Below, in pieces: positions 16,709-26,388 of a stretch of DNA of 64,000 nt. This stretch comes from Aquimarina atlantica (lineage in GTDB: Bacteria; Bacteroidota; Bacteroidia; Flavobacteriales; Flavobacteriaceae). A program made the translations under genes and the position numbers. The stretch lies in the NCBI RefSeq assembly GCF_000626715.1, contig NZ_AQRA01000006.1:62001-126000 (forward strand), written 5' to 3'. The notes beneath the pieces were generated by a model. That model saw only the letters and a list, made by a program, of their open reading frames with translations. It was not told the origin of the DNA and ran no database searches. Each line of letters starts with the position of its first letter. Position 1 is the stretch's first letter.

Positions 16709-19700
16709 ATGAACAAATACATCATCTCGATGCTTTTTGTGATTGTTATGTCTGCATATATGTTTGCACAGCAATCCGCAATTTACACCAATGAATTAGT
16801 GCTGTATAATCAGGCTCTAGAATTGTATAACAATAAACAATTTCTGGCGGCTCAAAACCTGTTTGATAAGGTTAAGGATGCCTCTACAGATGAGAATATT
16901 GATGCCGATTGTACCTATTATATTGCTAATTGCGCGGTGTGGCTAAATCAAAAAGGAGCAGATCAACTTTTAGAAGATTTTGTTGTGCAATATCCTACAA
17001 GTATTAAGCGTAATGCAGCATACCTGGACGCAGCAACATACTATTTTGATAATGGTAAATATGCCTATGCGCGTAAATGGTATGATAAAGTTGATGAAAG
17101 TAATTTAGGACGGGCAGAAAAAGAGAAATATAATTTTAATAACGGGTATGCCTATTTTAAAATACAGCGATTTAACGAAGCGAAGAAATTTTTAAATCGT
17201 GTTGAAGATTCTCCAGAGTATAGCGCTAAAGCAAAATATTACCTGGGTTTTATAGCTTACGAAGGAGATAATTATAAAGAAGCCGATAAATTGTTTGATG
17301 AAGTAAAGGATCTAGATCAATATAATAAGAACTTATCGTATTTCCAGAGTGATATGAATTTCAAGTCAGGAAATTTTGAAGAAGCTATCAATGAAGGATT
17401 AGTGCAATTGCCTAAATCGAAGCGTTCAGAAAAATCTGAATTGAATAAAATTATAGGAGAGAGTTATTTTAACCTTGGTCAGTATGATAAAGCTATTCCA
17501 TACCTTAAAGAATATAAAGGACGAAAAGGGAAGTGGAACAATACAGATTATTACTTATTAGGCTATGCTTATTATAAACAAGGAGCATATCAGAATGCAA
17601 TTTCAGAATTTAATAAAATTGTAGATGGGCGTAATGCTACCGCCCAAAATGCCTATTATCACTTAGCAGAATCTTATCTTAAAACAGATCAAAAACAGCA
17701 AGCACTAAATGCTTTTAAAAATGCTTCGGAAATGGATTTTGAAGCTAAAATTAAGGAAGATGCTACCTATAACTATGCAAAATTAAGCTACGAAATAGGA
17801 AACTCTTTCGAGAGCGCTCCAAAAGTTTTGCTATCCTACTTAGATCAATACCCTAACACAGAATTTGAAGAAGAGATCAAAGAATTACTGATTAGTTCGT
17901 ATATCACATCAAAGAACTATAAAGAAGCGATGGATCTGCTAGAAGGAAGTAGAAACTTTGCAGATAAAGAAGTATATCAAAAAGTAGCTTTTTACCGTGG
18001 GATAGAATTGTACTCAGAAAATAATTATCCAGAAGCAATAATCTATTTTGATAAATCTCTAAAAGAACAAGTAGACCCTGCATTTACTGCCAAAGCAATA
18101 TATTGGAAAGCCGAAAGTGACTACTTATTAAATAATTTTGATGATGCTTTAATTGGATTTAAACAATTTCAAGGCAGTACAGGAGCATCATCGACTAGTG
18201 AGTATGAGCATATAGATTATAATTTAGGATATACTTATTTTAAGTTGAAACAATACCCCCAGGCGGCTCAATATTTTGAAACTTTTTCTAAGAGTAACAA
18301 AGCCGATGAAGCAAGACAAACAGATACTTATCTAAGATTAGGAGATAGTCATTTTATTTCTAGTAAATACTGGCCGGCAATGGAAGCCTATAACCTGGCA
18401 ATTAAAAAAAACGGACCAGATTCTGATTATGCACATTATCAAAAAGCCATTAGCTATGGCTTTGTAAATAAGCATAACAAAAAGATTCAGGATCTAGAAA
18501 TGTTCTTAAAAATGTATCCCAGATCTACATATCGAGATGATGCTATGTTTGCTCTTGGTGATGTATATGTTTCCGAAAATAAAACACAGAGAGGTATTGA
18601 GGCTTATGATCGTCTAATTAGAGATGTACCCAGAAGTTCATATGTACCAAAAGCATTACTAAAACAAGGATTAATTTATTATAACGGAAATCAGGGAGAC
18701 AGAGCTTTATCAAAATTTAAAAAAGTAGTTGCAGAATATCCAGGTACCGATGAAGCAATCCAGGCCGTCAATACAGCAAGATTGATTTATGTAGATTTAG
18801 GAAGAACACATGAATATGCCAGCTGGGTAAAAGGATTAAGTTTTGTAGATGTTAGTGATGCCGATTTGGATAATACAGCTTTTGAAGCTGCAGAAAAACA
18901 ATTCTTAGAAAATAATGATAAAGGTGCAATTAGTGGTTTTGAGAAATACCTTAGCGAATTTCCTAATGGTTTACACGCTCTTAAAAGCCACTTTCACCTG
19001 GCACAATTGTATTTCAAAAAAGGAAATAAAGACGCAACAATCCCACATTACGAATTTGTACTACAACAGGATAGAACAGAGTTTACAGAGCAAGCATTGG
19101 CAAGACTCTCACAAGTGTATCTGGAGAATCGTAAGTATGAAAAAGCAATTCCCGTGCTAGAACGTTTAGAAAGTGATGCTGATTATCCGCAAAATATCAT
19201 TTTTGCGCAATCTAATTTGATGAAGTCGTATTATCAATTGTTGAATTATCAAAAAACTATCGAATATGCAGATAAGGTTCTGGCGAATCCAAAAATTCAA
19301 AATGATGTAAAAAGTGATGCTAAGATTTTTACCGCCCGAGCAGCATTTAAGACTGTAGACATGCAACGTGCAAAGAAAGCTTATGCAGAGGTACAAAAAA
19401 TAGCTACAGGAGAATTAGCTGCCGAAGCATTATACTATAATGCATATTTTAAAAATTTAGATGGCAATTACAAGGCTTCTAATGAAACCATTCAAAAATT
19501 ATCTAAAGATTTTCCTGGATATCGATTATATGGTTCTAAAGGACTAGTGCTTATGGCTAAAAACTTTTATGGACTTAAAGATGCTTATCAGGCTACATAT
19601 ATTTTGGAAAGTGTAATTAAAAATTTTACCGATTTTCCTGAGGTAATCGATGAAGCGCAAGCCGAACTCAGAAAAATTAAAGCCGAAGAGTCAAAAACAA

Positions 19701-19726
19701 ATTCATCTATCCAAACCGAACAGTAA
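16709..19726 (+). CDS. Large periplasmic tetratricopeptide-repeat protein
   Basis: A 1005-residue exported protein with a signal peptide (hydrophobic core to about residue 20, ending AYMFAQ). The rest consists of tandem TPR-type helix pairs, many with clear signatures (YNKALELY-like, AQNAYYHLAESYLK, YDKAIPYLKEYKG, YDRLIRDVPRSSYVPKALLKQG). This resembles the YbgF/BamD style of periplasmic TPR scaffold but is much longer. The next gene starts 29 bases after its stop and encodes an outer-membrane barrel, so the two probably form an operon and may work together at the outer membrane. The specific function is unknown. Confidence 0.85.
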   Translation: MNKYIISMLFVIVMSAYMFAQQSAIYTNELVLYNQALELYNNKQFLAAQNLFDKVKDASTDENIDADCTYYIANCAVWLNQKGADQLLEDFVVQYPTSIKRNAAYLDAATYYFDNGKYAYARKWYDKVDESNLGRAEKEKYNFNNGYAYFKIQRFNEAKKFLNRVEDSPEYSAKAKYYLGFIAYEGDNYKEADKLFDEVKDLDQYNKNLSYFQSDMNFKSGNFEEAINEGLVQLPKSKRSEKSELNKIIGESYFNLGQYDKAIPYLKEYKGRKGKWNNTDYYLLGYAYYKQGAYQNAISEFNKIVDGRNATAQNAYYHLAESYLKTDQKQQALNAFKNASEMDFEAKIKEDATYNYAKLSYEIGNSFESAPKVLLSYLDQYPNTEFEEEIKELLISSYITSKNYKEAMDLLEGSRNFADKEVYQKVAFYRGIELYSENNYPEAIIYFDKSLKEQVDPAFTAKAIYWKAESDYLLNNFDDALIGFKQFQGSTGASSTSEYEHIDYNLGYTYFKLKQYPQAAQYFETFSKSNKADEARQTDTYLRLGDSHFISSKYWPAMEAYNLAIKKNGPDSDYAHYQKAISYGFVNKHNKKIQDLEMFLKMYPRSTYRDDAMFALGDVYVSENKTQRGIEAYDRLIRDVPRSSYVPKALLKQGLIYYNGNQGDRALSKFKKVVAEYPGTDEAIQAVNTARLIYVDLGRTHEYASWVKGLSFVDVSDADLDNTAFEAAEKQFLENNDKGAISGFEKYLSEFPNGLHALKSHFHLAQLYFKKGNKDATIPHYEFVLQQDRTEFTEQALARLSQVYLENRKYEKAIPVLERLESDADYPQNIIFAQSNLMKSYYQLLNYQKTIEYADKVLANPKIQNDVKSDAKIFTARAAFKTVDMQRAKKAYAEVQKIATGELAAEALYYNAYFKNLDGNYKASNETIQKLSKDFPGYRLYGSKGLVLMAKNFYGLKDAYQATYILESVIKNFTDFPEVIDEAQAELRKIKAEESKTNSSIQTEQ

Positions 19727-19755
19727 TAATAAGTTAGTAAAACGAGTTGTATTGT

Positions 19756-21534
19756 ATGTTTACATATTTTAAGAAATTGAATAGACCTCACAGGTCTTTA
19801 AGACCTGTGAGGTCTAGAGTGTTACTTTTTGTACCCATTTTTATAATAGGAATAAAGGGTGCTGCCCAGGAAAAAGAAAATGAAACCCTGGATACAGAAC
19901 GAGTGGTTATTGTAAAAGCATACACACCAACAATTAGTGATGCATTTAAAGTGAAATCTACTCCTGTTCTTAATGATTCGGTAACACAGCAGAAAAAGCA
20001 AATACGATATAGTATTTTTTCTGTGCCTGTGGCATCCACGTATACACCAGCAAAAGGAAGGGCCGCCAATATAGATAGACCAAAACCTATAGATATCTAT
20101 GATAACTATGCTACATTAGGATTTGGGAATTTTACATCGGTTCTTGCAGAGTTTTATAGTAATTTTCAGCTTAATCGATCCGATAATATCGGATTGTATT
20201 TGCACCATAACTCATCGCAAGGAGGTATAGAAGAAGTGCAATTAGATGATAAATTTTATAATACCTTTTTAGACCTTAATTATACCTCTCGTACAAGAGA
20301 TTATACATATGGGATAGAAGTAGGAGCAGAACACCAATTATATAATTGGTATGGATTGCCCGATATTCCTACATTAACACAAGAACAGATTAATGCAATT
20401 GACCCACAACAGAGTTATTTTGGAGCAAAACTAGGAGGGAAACTTCAATTTGATGACCTGTATTTTAAGAAAGCTGTGTTAAACTATAGATATTTTGGTG
20501 ATGCTTTAAGCTCTGTAGAACACCATGTGATAGCAAAACCTACTTTTGAGTTCGAAATAGGAGATAACCTAATTACAACCAATTTTATTGCAGATTATTT
20601 AAAAGGAAGTTTTGATCGCGACCTTGCGTTCCAAACTCCTAACGAATATGGTATTTTAAATGTCGGAGTTAACCCAAGTCTTGTAATATTAAGAGATAAT
20701 CTTACCGTGAATCTTGGAGCCGCAGTATATTATAGCATTGATACAGAAAATAGCGATAATGATTTCTTTATTTATCCCAAAGTAACGGCTTCCTATAGAT
20801 TATTAGAAGAAGCTGTTATTGCTTATGGTGGGCTTGAAGGTGATTTACAACAAAATACATATCGGAATGCGGTACAAAAAAATCCTTTTGTATCTCCTAC
20901 TTTGGTCATAGAACCTACGAATATGTTGTATGATGCGTATGTAGGGTTGAAAGGAAAAATATCTGATGTAGTGAGCTATAATTTTAGAGGAAGTTATATC
21001 TCAGAAGATGAAAAACCTTTATTTGTTAATAATGTTAGTGCAACATTACAACGAGAAGGATTTGATTATGGAAACTCATTTTCGTATCGCTATGACGATG
21101 TTAATACATTAGTAGGGTATGGGGAGTTAAATTTTGAAATTAGCAAAAAATTTAAATTAGGAGCTTCTGCAGAATATTTTAATTATAGCTCTGAAGACGA
21201 ACAAGAAGCATGGAATCTCCCCGAACTAAAAGCATCGGTACTTATGGATTACCAAATCAATAAAAAATGGTACGTAGGAGCACAGTTATTTTATGTTGGC
21301 GAACGAAAAGACATTAATAATCAAGTCATTTCTTTACCTACAGTTCCTGAATCTATCGTAACACTAGATTCTTACTTTGATGCTAATGTAAATTTAGGAT
21401 ATCGATTAAGTGATCAACTATCCTTCTTTATTAAAGGAAACAATTTGGCTGGAGAAAATTATGAGCGTTGGGTAAATTTCCCGGTTCAAGGAATACAAGT
21501 TTTAGGAGGAGTTACATATAAATTTAACTACTAA
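19756..21534 (+). CDS. Outer-membrane beta-barrel protein (TonB-receptor-like, no plug)
   Basis: A 592-residue outer-membrane protein. ATG 19756 gives MFTYFKKLN, then eleven residues encoded by a 35-bp palindrome (RPHRSLRPVRS), then the hydrophobic core LLFVPIFIIG and a cleavage region GAAQ. An alternative GTG at 19819 would leave the palindrome in the leader. The mature protein begins with a TERVVIVKAYTPTI strand, reminiscent of TonB-linked proteins, and continues as a long barrel with LGFGNF and IGLYLHHNS strands. It ends in VTYKFNY, an aromatic terminal strand. There is no recognisable plug domain. It is the likely partner of the upstream TPR protein. Confidence 0.82.
   Translation: MFTYFKKLNRPHRSLRPVRSRVLLFVPIFIIGIKGAAQEKENETLDTERVVIVKAYTPTISDAFKVKSTPVLNDSVTQQKKQIRYSIFSVPVASTYTPAKGRAANIDRPKPIDIYDNYATLGFGNFTSVLAEFYSNFQLNRSDNIGLYLHHNSSQGGIEEVQLDDKFYNTFLDLNYTSRTRDYTYGIEVGAEHQLYNWYGLPDIPTLTQEQINAIDPQQSYFGAKLGGKLQFDDLYFKKAVLNYRYFGDALSSVEHHVIAKPTFEFEIGDNLITTNFIADYLKGSFDRDLAFQTPNEYGILNVGVNPSLVILRDNLTVNLGAAVYYSIDTENSDNDFFIYPKVTASYRLLEEAVIAYGGLEGDLQQNTYRNAVQKNPFVSPTLVIEPTNMLYDAYVGLKGKISDVVSYNFRGSYISEDEKPLFVNNVSATLQREGFDYGNSFSYRYDDVNTLVGYGELNFEISKKFKLGASAEYFNYSSEDEQEAWNLPELKASVLMDYQINKKWYVGAQLFYVGERKDINNQVISLPTVPESIVTLDSYFDANVNLGYRLSDQLSFFIKGNNLAGENYERWVNFPVQGIQVLGGVTYKFNY
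19782..19816. repeat. GACCTCACAGG palindromic element, copy 2 (inside coding sequence)
   Basis: Perfect inverted repeat of 35 bases: arms TAGACCTCACAGGTCTT and complement around a central T. It overlaps codons 10-21 of the outer-membrane barrel gene when that gene is started at ATG 19756, adding basic residues ahead of the signal-peptide core. Confidence 0.9.
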
Positions 21535-21559
21535 ATTTAATCTCGAATTAGATAAATTT
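21533..21559 (+). terminator. Weak AT-rich terminator after the barrel gene
   Basis: Stem AAATTT(A)ATCT with AGATAAATTT, one bulged A, loop CGAATT, followed by AAAATTTTT. It overlaps the stop codon region. It is low in GC and therefore uncertain. Confidence 0.35.
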
Positions 21560-21716
21560 AAAATTTTTGGTACCTTATCGTAATAAAAATACCGATCATT
21601 TAATCATATATTGGATATAATGATTTGGTTTTTTTATCAATGATATCTTGTTAATCGGTTGATTAACATATTGCTATCGGTATAGTTTTTGTTGTTGTTT
21701 AGATAAAATAAAACTT

Positions 21717-22529
21717 ATGAAAGGTACTTTACTTCTTATTTTTTGCCTGTTTTCTATAGGTATGTTTTCCCAGGATAATTTTAAACTCTATTATGAAGAA
21801 ACAGAAAATGGATTTAAGATTCTGGCAGATAATGACGAATATACTCCGGTGTCTGCAAAAATAGACTTCAGGTTAGAAAACCTAACATCTACTAATGGTA
21901 GTGATAAAGTTTTTGTAGTGCCAGCAAAAACAAAAAGACATACGATTACAGATCTAAAAGTAATTGATAGAAAAAAACGCATAAAACTGGGGTACGAATC
22001 TATCTATAATCATGGAAATCATAATCAAAAAAAATATGATACCAGTTTTAAATATTACCTGCCATTTAAAAAAGGAGAAGAATATTGGCTATCTCAGGGA
22101 TATAATGGAGCTACTTCTCACCAAAATGAAAATGCGTTAGATTTTAAAATGCCCGTAGGGACTAAAATTTATGCAGCACGAGACGGAGTAGTTGTAGATA
22201 TCGAAGAAAGTTTTAGTAAAAGTTGTACTTCTGCAGATTGTGCAAAGTATAATAATTTTATTCTTGTTTATCATAGCGATGGTACTTTTGCCGAGTATAC
22301 CCATATTAAAAAAAATGGAGCACAGGTAAACATTGGCGATCAAATAAAAATAGGCCAATTTATTGGATATAGTGGTGATGTTGGTTGGGCTACAGGACCA
22401 CATTTACATTTCATTGTATTTTTTCAAAGACTAAAAGAAAGAATTACCTTAAAAACAAAATTCCTAACCGGAAAAGGAAAACAAGCTATTGCGCTTAAAG
22501 AAAAAGAAAAGTATCGCAGAGAATATTAA
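21717..22529 (+). CDS. M23 family peptidoglycan endopeptidase
   Basis: A 270-residue exported M23 (LytM/lysostaphin-type) zinc peptidase. A signal peptide ends near FSQD (residue 20). The catalytic domain covers about 115-240 and has the first zinc ligands in SHQNENALDF (His135, Asp142) and the second in GPHLHF (His229, His231). The supporting strands HSDGTFAEYTHI and GYSGDVGWATG are conserved. All metal ligands are present, so activity on cell-wall cross-links is likely. The N-terminal 110 residues are a strand-rich domain without a clear name. A hairpin terminator follows. Confidence 0.92.
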   Translation: MKGTLLLIFCLFSIGMFSQDNFKLYYEETENGFKILADNDEYTPVSAKIDFRLENLTSTNGSDKVFVVPAKTKRHTITDLKVIDRKKRIKLGYESIYNHGNHNQKKYDTSFKYYLPFKKGEEYWLSQGYNGATSHQNENALDFKMPVGTKIYAARDGVVVDIEESFSKSCTSADCAKYNNFILVYHSDGTFAEYTHIKKNGAQVNIGDQIKIGQFIGYSGDVGWATGPHLHFIVFFQRLKERITLKTKFLTGKGKQAIALKEKEKYRREY

Positions 22530-22571
22530 TATACTTTTTGATAGATTCTAAATATAATTATACCGGTAAAT

Positions 22572-22603
22572 AGGGTATAAAACATCCCTGTTTTCAGTAC
22601 CCT
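22572..22603 (+). terminator. Terminator-like hairpin after the M23 peptidase
   Basis: Outer stem AGGGTA/TACCCT and inner stem AAAACA/TGTTTT with a TCCC loop, followed by AATTTTC. The T-tract is short, so efficiency is doubtful. Confidence 0.45.
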
Positions 22604-22702
22604 AATTTTCATCGTTTATGGTGTTTTGCACCTGCCTAAACGGCTATATCTTGCACAGTATTAAGAACAGTTTTACCATAACTTTTAATACTAGATATAC
22701 AG

Positions 22703-23059
22703 ATGAAAAAGATTAATTTACATACATATATTGTTACATTTATTTTACTATATGTTTTAGCTGCAATATGCAGTTTAATTGGGTACGCCAACAATGAAGG
22801 AACACTTGTTTTGACTCCTACAACAGATTTTTTACTAAAATTACATTCGATAATTAACCTTCCTACAAATACTATAGGATATGCTACATTAGGTAAAGGA
22901 ATCTATGGTGCAGTAGGAGGATTAATCCTTAATGTACTGTTGTATTCTCTTATAGTTGAGCGTTTTGTTTTTTGCCTAAAAACCTTGAAAAGAAGTGTTT
23001 TAAAAATGAAATTTTTAACTAAAAAAAGCAAACGAACTATTTTACTTATAGAAAAGTAA
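22703..23059 (+). CDS. Small membrane protein, unknown
   Basis: A 118-residue protein with an N-terminal helix (YIVTFILLYVLAAICSLIG), a second helix near 65-88 (GAVGGLILNVLLYSLIVERF) and a strongly basic C-terminus (LKMKFLTKKSKRTILLIEK). No family is recognised. It stands alone between the M23 gene and a palindromic repeat element 35 bases beyond its stop. Codon use is ordinary. Confidence 0.65.
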   Translation: MKKINLHTYIVTFILLYVLAAICSLIGYANNEGTLVLTPTTDFLLKLHSIINLPTNTIGYATLGKGIYGAVGGLILNVLLYSLIVERFVFCLKTLKRSVLKMKFLTKKSKRTILLIEK

Positions 23060-23094
23060 ACACACCAAAACCGTATCAAAACCCGATATATCAT

Positions 23095-23127
23095 TGACCT
23101 CACAGATTTTTGAAATCTGTGAGGTCA
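23095..23127. repeat. GACCTCACAGG palindromic element, copy 3
   Basis: Inverted repeat of 33 bases with 15-base arms (TGACCTCACAGATTT and complement) around TTG. The outer GACCTCACAG is identical to copies 1 and 2. The inner arm differs (ATTT instead of GTTT/GTCTT) with matching compensatory changes on the other side, so the structure, not just the sequence, is kept. Confidence 0.88.
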
Positions 23128-23222
23128 CGTTTTTTTTAGAGAAGTTACTACATTGTTAAGATGCATTTCTTTTCGTGCTAATTTTCCTATCTTCCATTCC
23201 TAAATCAAAAATATACCATATC

Positions 23223-25016
23223 ATGATCAAAAAAATGCTTTCTATAGCTTGTTTTGCTATGATTTTTACAGCTTGTAAAAATGAAGCTACTACTACCAAA
23301 GAACCTGTAGAAAAGGTAGATGTAAGTGCCAAATTTAATGAGATGCTAGATAACTATTATGAAGAAGGTCTACAGCTCAATCCGGTACAAGCTACCTTTG
23401 CCGGTGATAATAGATTTAATGATCAATTCCCTAACCCTCTTGCAGAGGAAACAGTAAATAAAACTAAGGCTTATTTTAAAAAATATAAAGAGCAATTAGC
23501 GCAATTTGATGATGCTACATTATCTGAAAGCGAAAAGATGACTAAGGCAATTCTTAATTGGGAATGTGATATGAACTTAGAAAGCTTTAATTTTAAGCAA
23601 GATTATTTTCCTATTGATCAAATGTGGTCTATTAACCTTGTTGCCGGGCAATTGGCTAGTGGTGCTAGTGCACAACCTTTTAAGACAGTCGAAGATTACC
23701 ATAATTGGTTAAAGCGCCTTGAAGGGTATATAGATTGGATGACATCTGCCGAAGCCAAAATGAAAGAAGGTATGGCAGCCGGGTATGTATTACCAAAATC
23801 ATTAATCGTAAAAGTGCTTCCACAATTAGAAGCACTAACAGTTGAAGACTTAGATCAACATCTTTTCTATACTCCGATAAAGAATTTCCCAGAGGATTTT
23901 TCTGATGAAGACAAAAAACAATTAACAGAAGCCTATAGCAAAATGGTTTCCGAAAAAATTATTCCTACCTATAAAAGTCTTCATAAATTTATGAGTACAG
24001 ATTATATGGAAGCAGGTAGAACTAGTTCTGGAATCGAAGGAATTCCTGGCGGAAAAGAGTTTTATCAATATCAAATCAAGTTGTATACAACAACAACTAT
24101 GACAGCTGATGAGATTCATAAGCTGGGACTTTCTGAAGTTGCTAGAATCTCTTCTGAAATGGAAAAAATAAAAGAGCAAGTAGGGTTTAAAGGAGATCTA
24201 AAATCATTCTTTGATCATGTGCGTAGCAAAAAAGAATTGATGCCATTTACAGAGCCACAACAAGTGATCGATAATTTTAATGCCATTCATGATCGTATGA
24301 AACCACAGATTGAAAAACTGTTTGATGTAAAACCCAAAACACCATTTGAAGTACGTAGAACAGAAGCTTTTCGTGAGAACTCTGCTAGCGCAGAATATAA
24401 TCCTGGATCGTTAGATGGTACTCGCCCGGGGATTTTTTATACTCCGATTCCAGAAGTAACCAAATATAATACCTATAGTGATGAGTCGTTGTTTTTACAT
24501 GAAGCCATACCAGGACATCATTATCAGATTTCGTTAACTCAGGAAAGTGAAGAATTGCCAAAATTTAGAAAAACATTGTGGTACAGCGGTTATGGAGAAG
24601 GTTGGGCATTATACAGCGAATCTTTGGGTAAAGAATTAGGCTTATACACAGATCCATATCAGTATTTCGGAATGTTAGGCGCAGAGATGCATCGTGCTGT
24701 TCGTCTTGTTGTAGATACAGGATTACACTCTAAAGGATGGACACGGGAGCAGGCAATTCAATATTCATTAGATAACGAAGCAGAATCAGAAGCAGGGATT
24801 ACTTCAGAAATCGAAAGGTATATGGCCAATCCTGGTCAGGCATTATCGTATAAAATCGGACAATTAAAAATAAGAGAACTTCGTGCTAAGGCAGAGGCAG
24901 AACTAGGAGATAAGTTCGATATTCGCCAGTTTCATAATCAAGTGTTAGAAACCGGATGTGTACCATTGGCATTGCTAGAAAATAAAATCAATACATGGAT
25001 TGCCAGTAATAAGTAA
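23223..25016 (+). CDS. DUF885 family lipoprotein (putative zinc peptidase)
   Basis: A 597-residue lipoprotein. ATG 23223 is chosen because it gives a proper signal peptide with lipobox FTAC; an in-frame start 48 bases earlier would add a non-signal stretch. The DUF885 domain fills the rest and carries HEAIPGHH (about 426-433), then EGWALYSE (about 459-466) and a C-terminal QALSYKIGQLKIRELR. The HExxxGHH motif and downstream Glu suggest a zinc metallopeptidase of the M32-like fold, but substrates of the family are poorly known. A long bidirectional terminator follows. Confidence 0.9.
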   Translation: MIKKMLSIACFAMIFTACKNEATTTKEPVEKVDVSAKFNEMLDNYYEEGLQLNPVQATFAGDNRFNDQFPNPLAEETVNKTKAYFKKYKEQLAQFDDATLSESEKMTKAILNWECDMNLESFNFKQDYFPIDQMWSINLVAGQLASGASAQPFKTVEDYHNWLKRLEGYIDWMTSAEAKMKEGMAAGYVLPKSLIVKVLPQLEALTVEDLDQHLFYTPIKNFPEDFSDEDKKQLTEAYSKMVSEKIIPTYKSLHKFMSTDYMEAGRTSSGIEGIPGGKEFYQYQIKLYTTTTMTADEIHKLGLSEVARISSEMEKIKEQVGFKGDLKSFFDHVRSKKELMPFTEPQQVIDNFNAIHDRMKPQIEKLFDVKPKTPFEVRRTEAFRENSASAEYNPGSLDGTRPGIFYTPIPEVTKYNTYSDESLFLHEAIPGHHYQISLTQESEELPKFRKTLWYSGYGEGWALYSESLGKELGLYTDPYQYFGMLGAEMHRAVRLVVDTGLHSKGWTREQAIQYSLDNEAESEAGITSEIERYMANPGQALSYKIGQLKIRELRAKAEAELGDKFDIRQFHNQVLETGCVPLALLENKINTWIASNK

Positions 25017-25045
25017 TTAGTCGGCGAGATCGTATTCTAGCCTAT

Positions 25046-25087
25046 AAAATAAAGACGCGCATAAACTTTTATGCGCGTCTTTATTTT
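25046..25087. terminator. Bidirectional terminator between convergent genes
   Basis: Perfect 20-bp stem (GACGCGCATAAA forms the GC-rich inner part) with a CT loop, A-rich on one side and T-rich on the other. It serves the DUF885 gene (+) and the lipoprotein gene at 25115-26215 (-). Confidence 0.9.
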
Positions 25088-25114
25088 ATGTAAGGACCTT
25101 ACAACTACTCTAAC

Positions 25115-26215
25115 TTACTTTATTAAACTTGTTTTATTTTCAAAGTCCTGATCCTTGACTTGATTTATTTTGATATCGATAAAATTGTAGTCATATAAAT
25201 CATCACCTTGAATAAATGTTGATTGTTTAAAAACAGAGATCCCATTTATCTTTTCCCAATCTTTAAAAATAACAGTTACCAAATCTCCTTTTTCATTGGT
25301 ATTGATATCGAAACCTAGTGGAAGAAAGGAATCAAAAGCGTAATAAAAGTTAACAGGCCTTTGAGTGTTATCCTTAAACTCGATATGAAATGCAGTTTGA
25401 TTCTGAAATTTGGTGAATCCCTTTAAAATAGGATTGGTATACCGAGTTTCGGGTTTAACACTTAACCAATGTAATTCATGGCCATACACAAATGTTTGCA
25501 TTTCAGAATCTAAAGATTCAGTAAGTGATTGTGTATGTATATCATAATGCCAAGAAGCATTTTTTCCATGTTTTATAATACTATGGTTCTCGTCATAAAC
25601 TTGTTCCATTCTCCCGTCAGTTTCTCTAGATAGTATAAGAGTTTTGAAAGAGTTTTTTGGGCCTTTACAATCCGCTAGAGTATAGATAGAAACTATATCC
25701 GAGTTGCCAGAAATTCCCAAATTAGTTCTTACTTGATTTAAAACTATTTCTGCTGTAGTATATGCATCTGCTTCTGTATTGACAGTACTAATAATTTTCC
25801 ATTCGTTATCGATTTTTTTTAGAACATTTTGCCAGGAAACTACCCAATATACAGGCTCACTCCCTAAAATTCCTTTTACAATTACCGATCCAATATAGCT
25901 AGCCATAGAGCCATCATCAGATATTTCAATAACAGGATCATCACGTTTAATTAGTTCGTGAAACTCCATAGCGTCTAAGTATGATTGAGTACCCGAAATC
26001 CTATCAGATTTTTTTATTTGTTGTACATTACCTTTTCTAACATCGTACCACTCTTCTGCATTAGGTTGATAAAATTGGTTAGCATCTTTATTAAAATGAG
26101 CCTGTTCTACCAGATCCATTAATGACTGGATTTTTTGCTTTTCAGCTTCAATATCAATTGATTTTTGACATGATAGAAAGGAAAATACTAATAATATAGT
26201 AGTTATTTTATTCAT
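25115..26215 (-). CDS. Lipoprotein with SnoaL-like N-terminal domain
   Basis: A 366-residue lipoprotein whose signal peptide ends in FLSC (Cys at about residue 16). Residues about 25-150 look like a SnoaL/DUF4440-type cone domain: an opening helix IQSLMDLVEQAHFNKD, strands VIEISDDGSMASYIG and VVSWQNVLKKIDNEWKII. The C-terminal half (about 165-360) is strand-rich and unnamed, with many aromatic residues, possibly a ligand-binding barrel. The next gene on the same strand starts 173 bases upstream, so it is probably a separate unit. Confidence 0.68.
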   Translation of the reverse strand: MNKITTILLVFSFLSCQKSIDIEAEKQKIQSLMDLVEQAHFNKDANQFYQPNAEEWYDVRKGNVQQIKKSDRISGTQSYLDAMEFHELIKRDDPVIEISDDGSMASYIGSVIVKGILGSEPVYWVVSWQNVLKKIDNEWKIISTVNTEADAYTTAEIVLNQVRTNLGISGNSDIVSIYTLADCKGPKNSFKTLILSRETDGRMEQVYDENHSIIKHGKNASWHYDIHTQSLTESLDSEMQTFVYGHELHWLSVKPETRYTNPILKGFTKFQNQTAFHIEFKDNTQRPVNFYYAFDSFLPLGFDINTNEKGDLVTVIFKDWEKINGISVFKQSTFIQGDDLYDYNFIDIKINQVKDQDFENKTSLIK

Positions 26216-26388
26216 AATATTGTGATTAAAGTACCCTGAAAATAGTTCTTTTACATTCTTAAAAGTAACAATTCCTTATATAGATAATTAATAAAGGTTT
26301 GTTAAGGAGGATTTTAGAAATGCTAAAAGTATAGGGAGACATTACAATATTAGAAACAATTCACAGCATAAAATATCGTGTCAACTTA

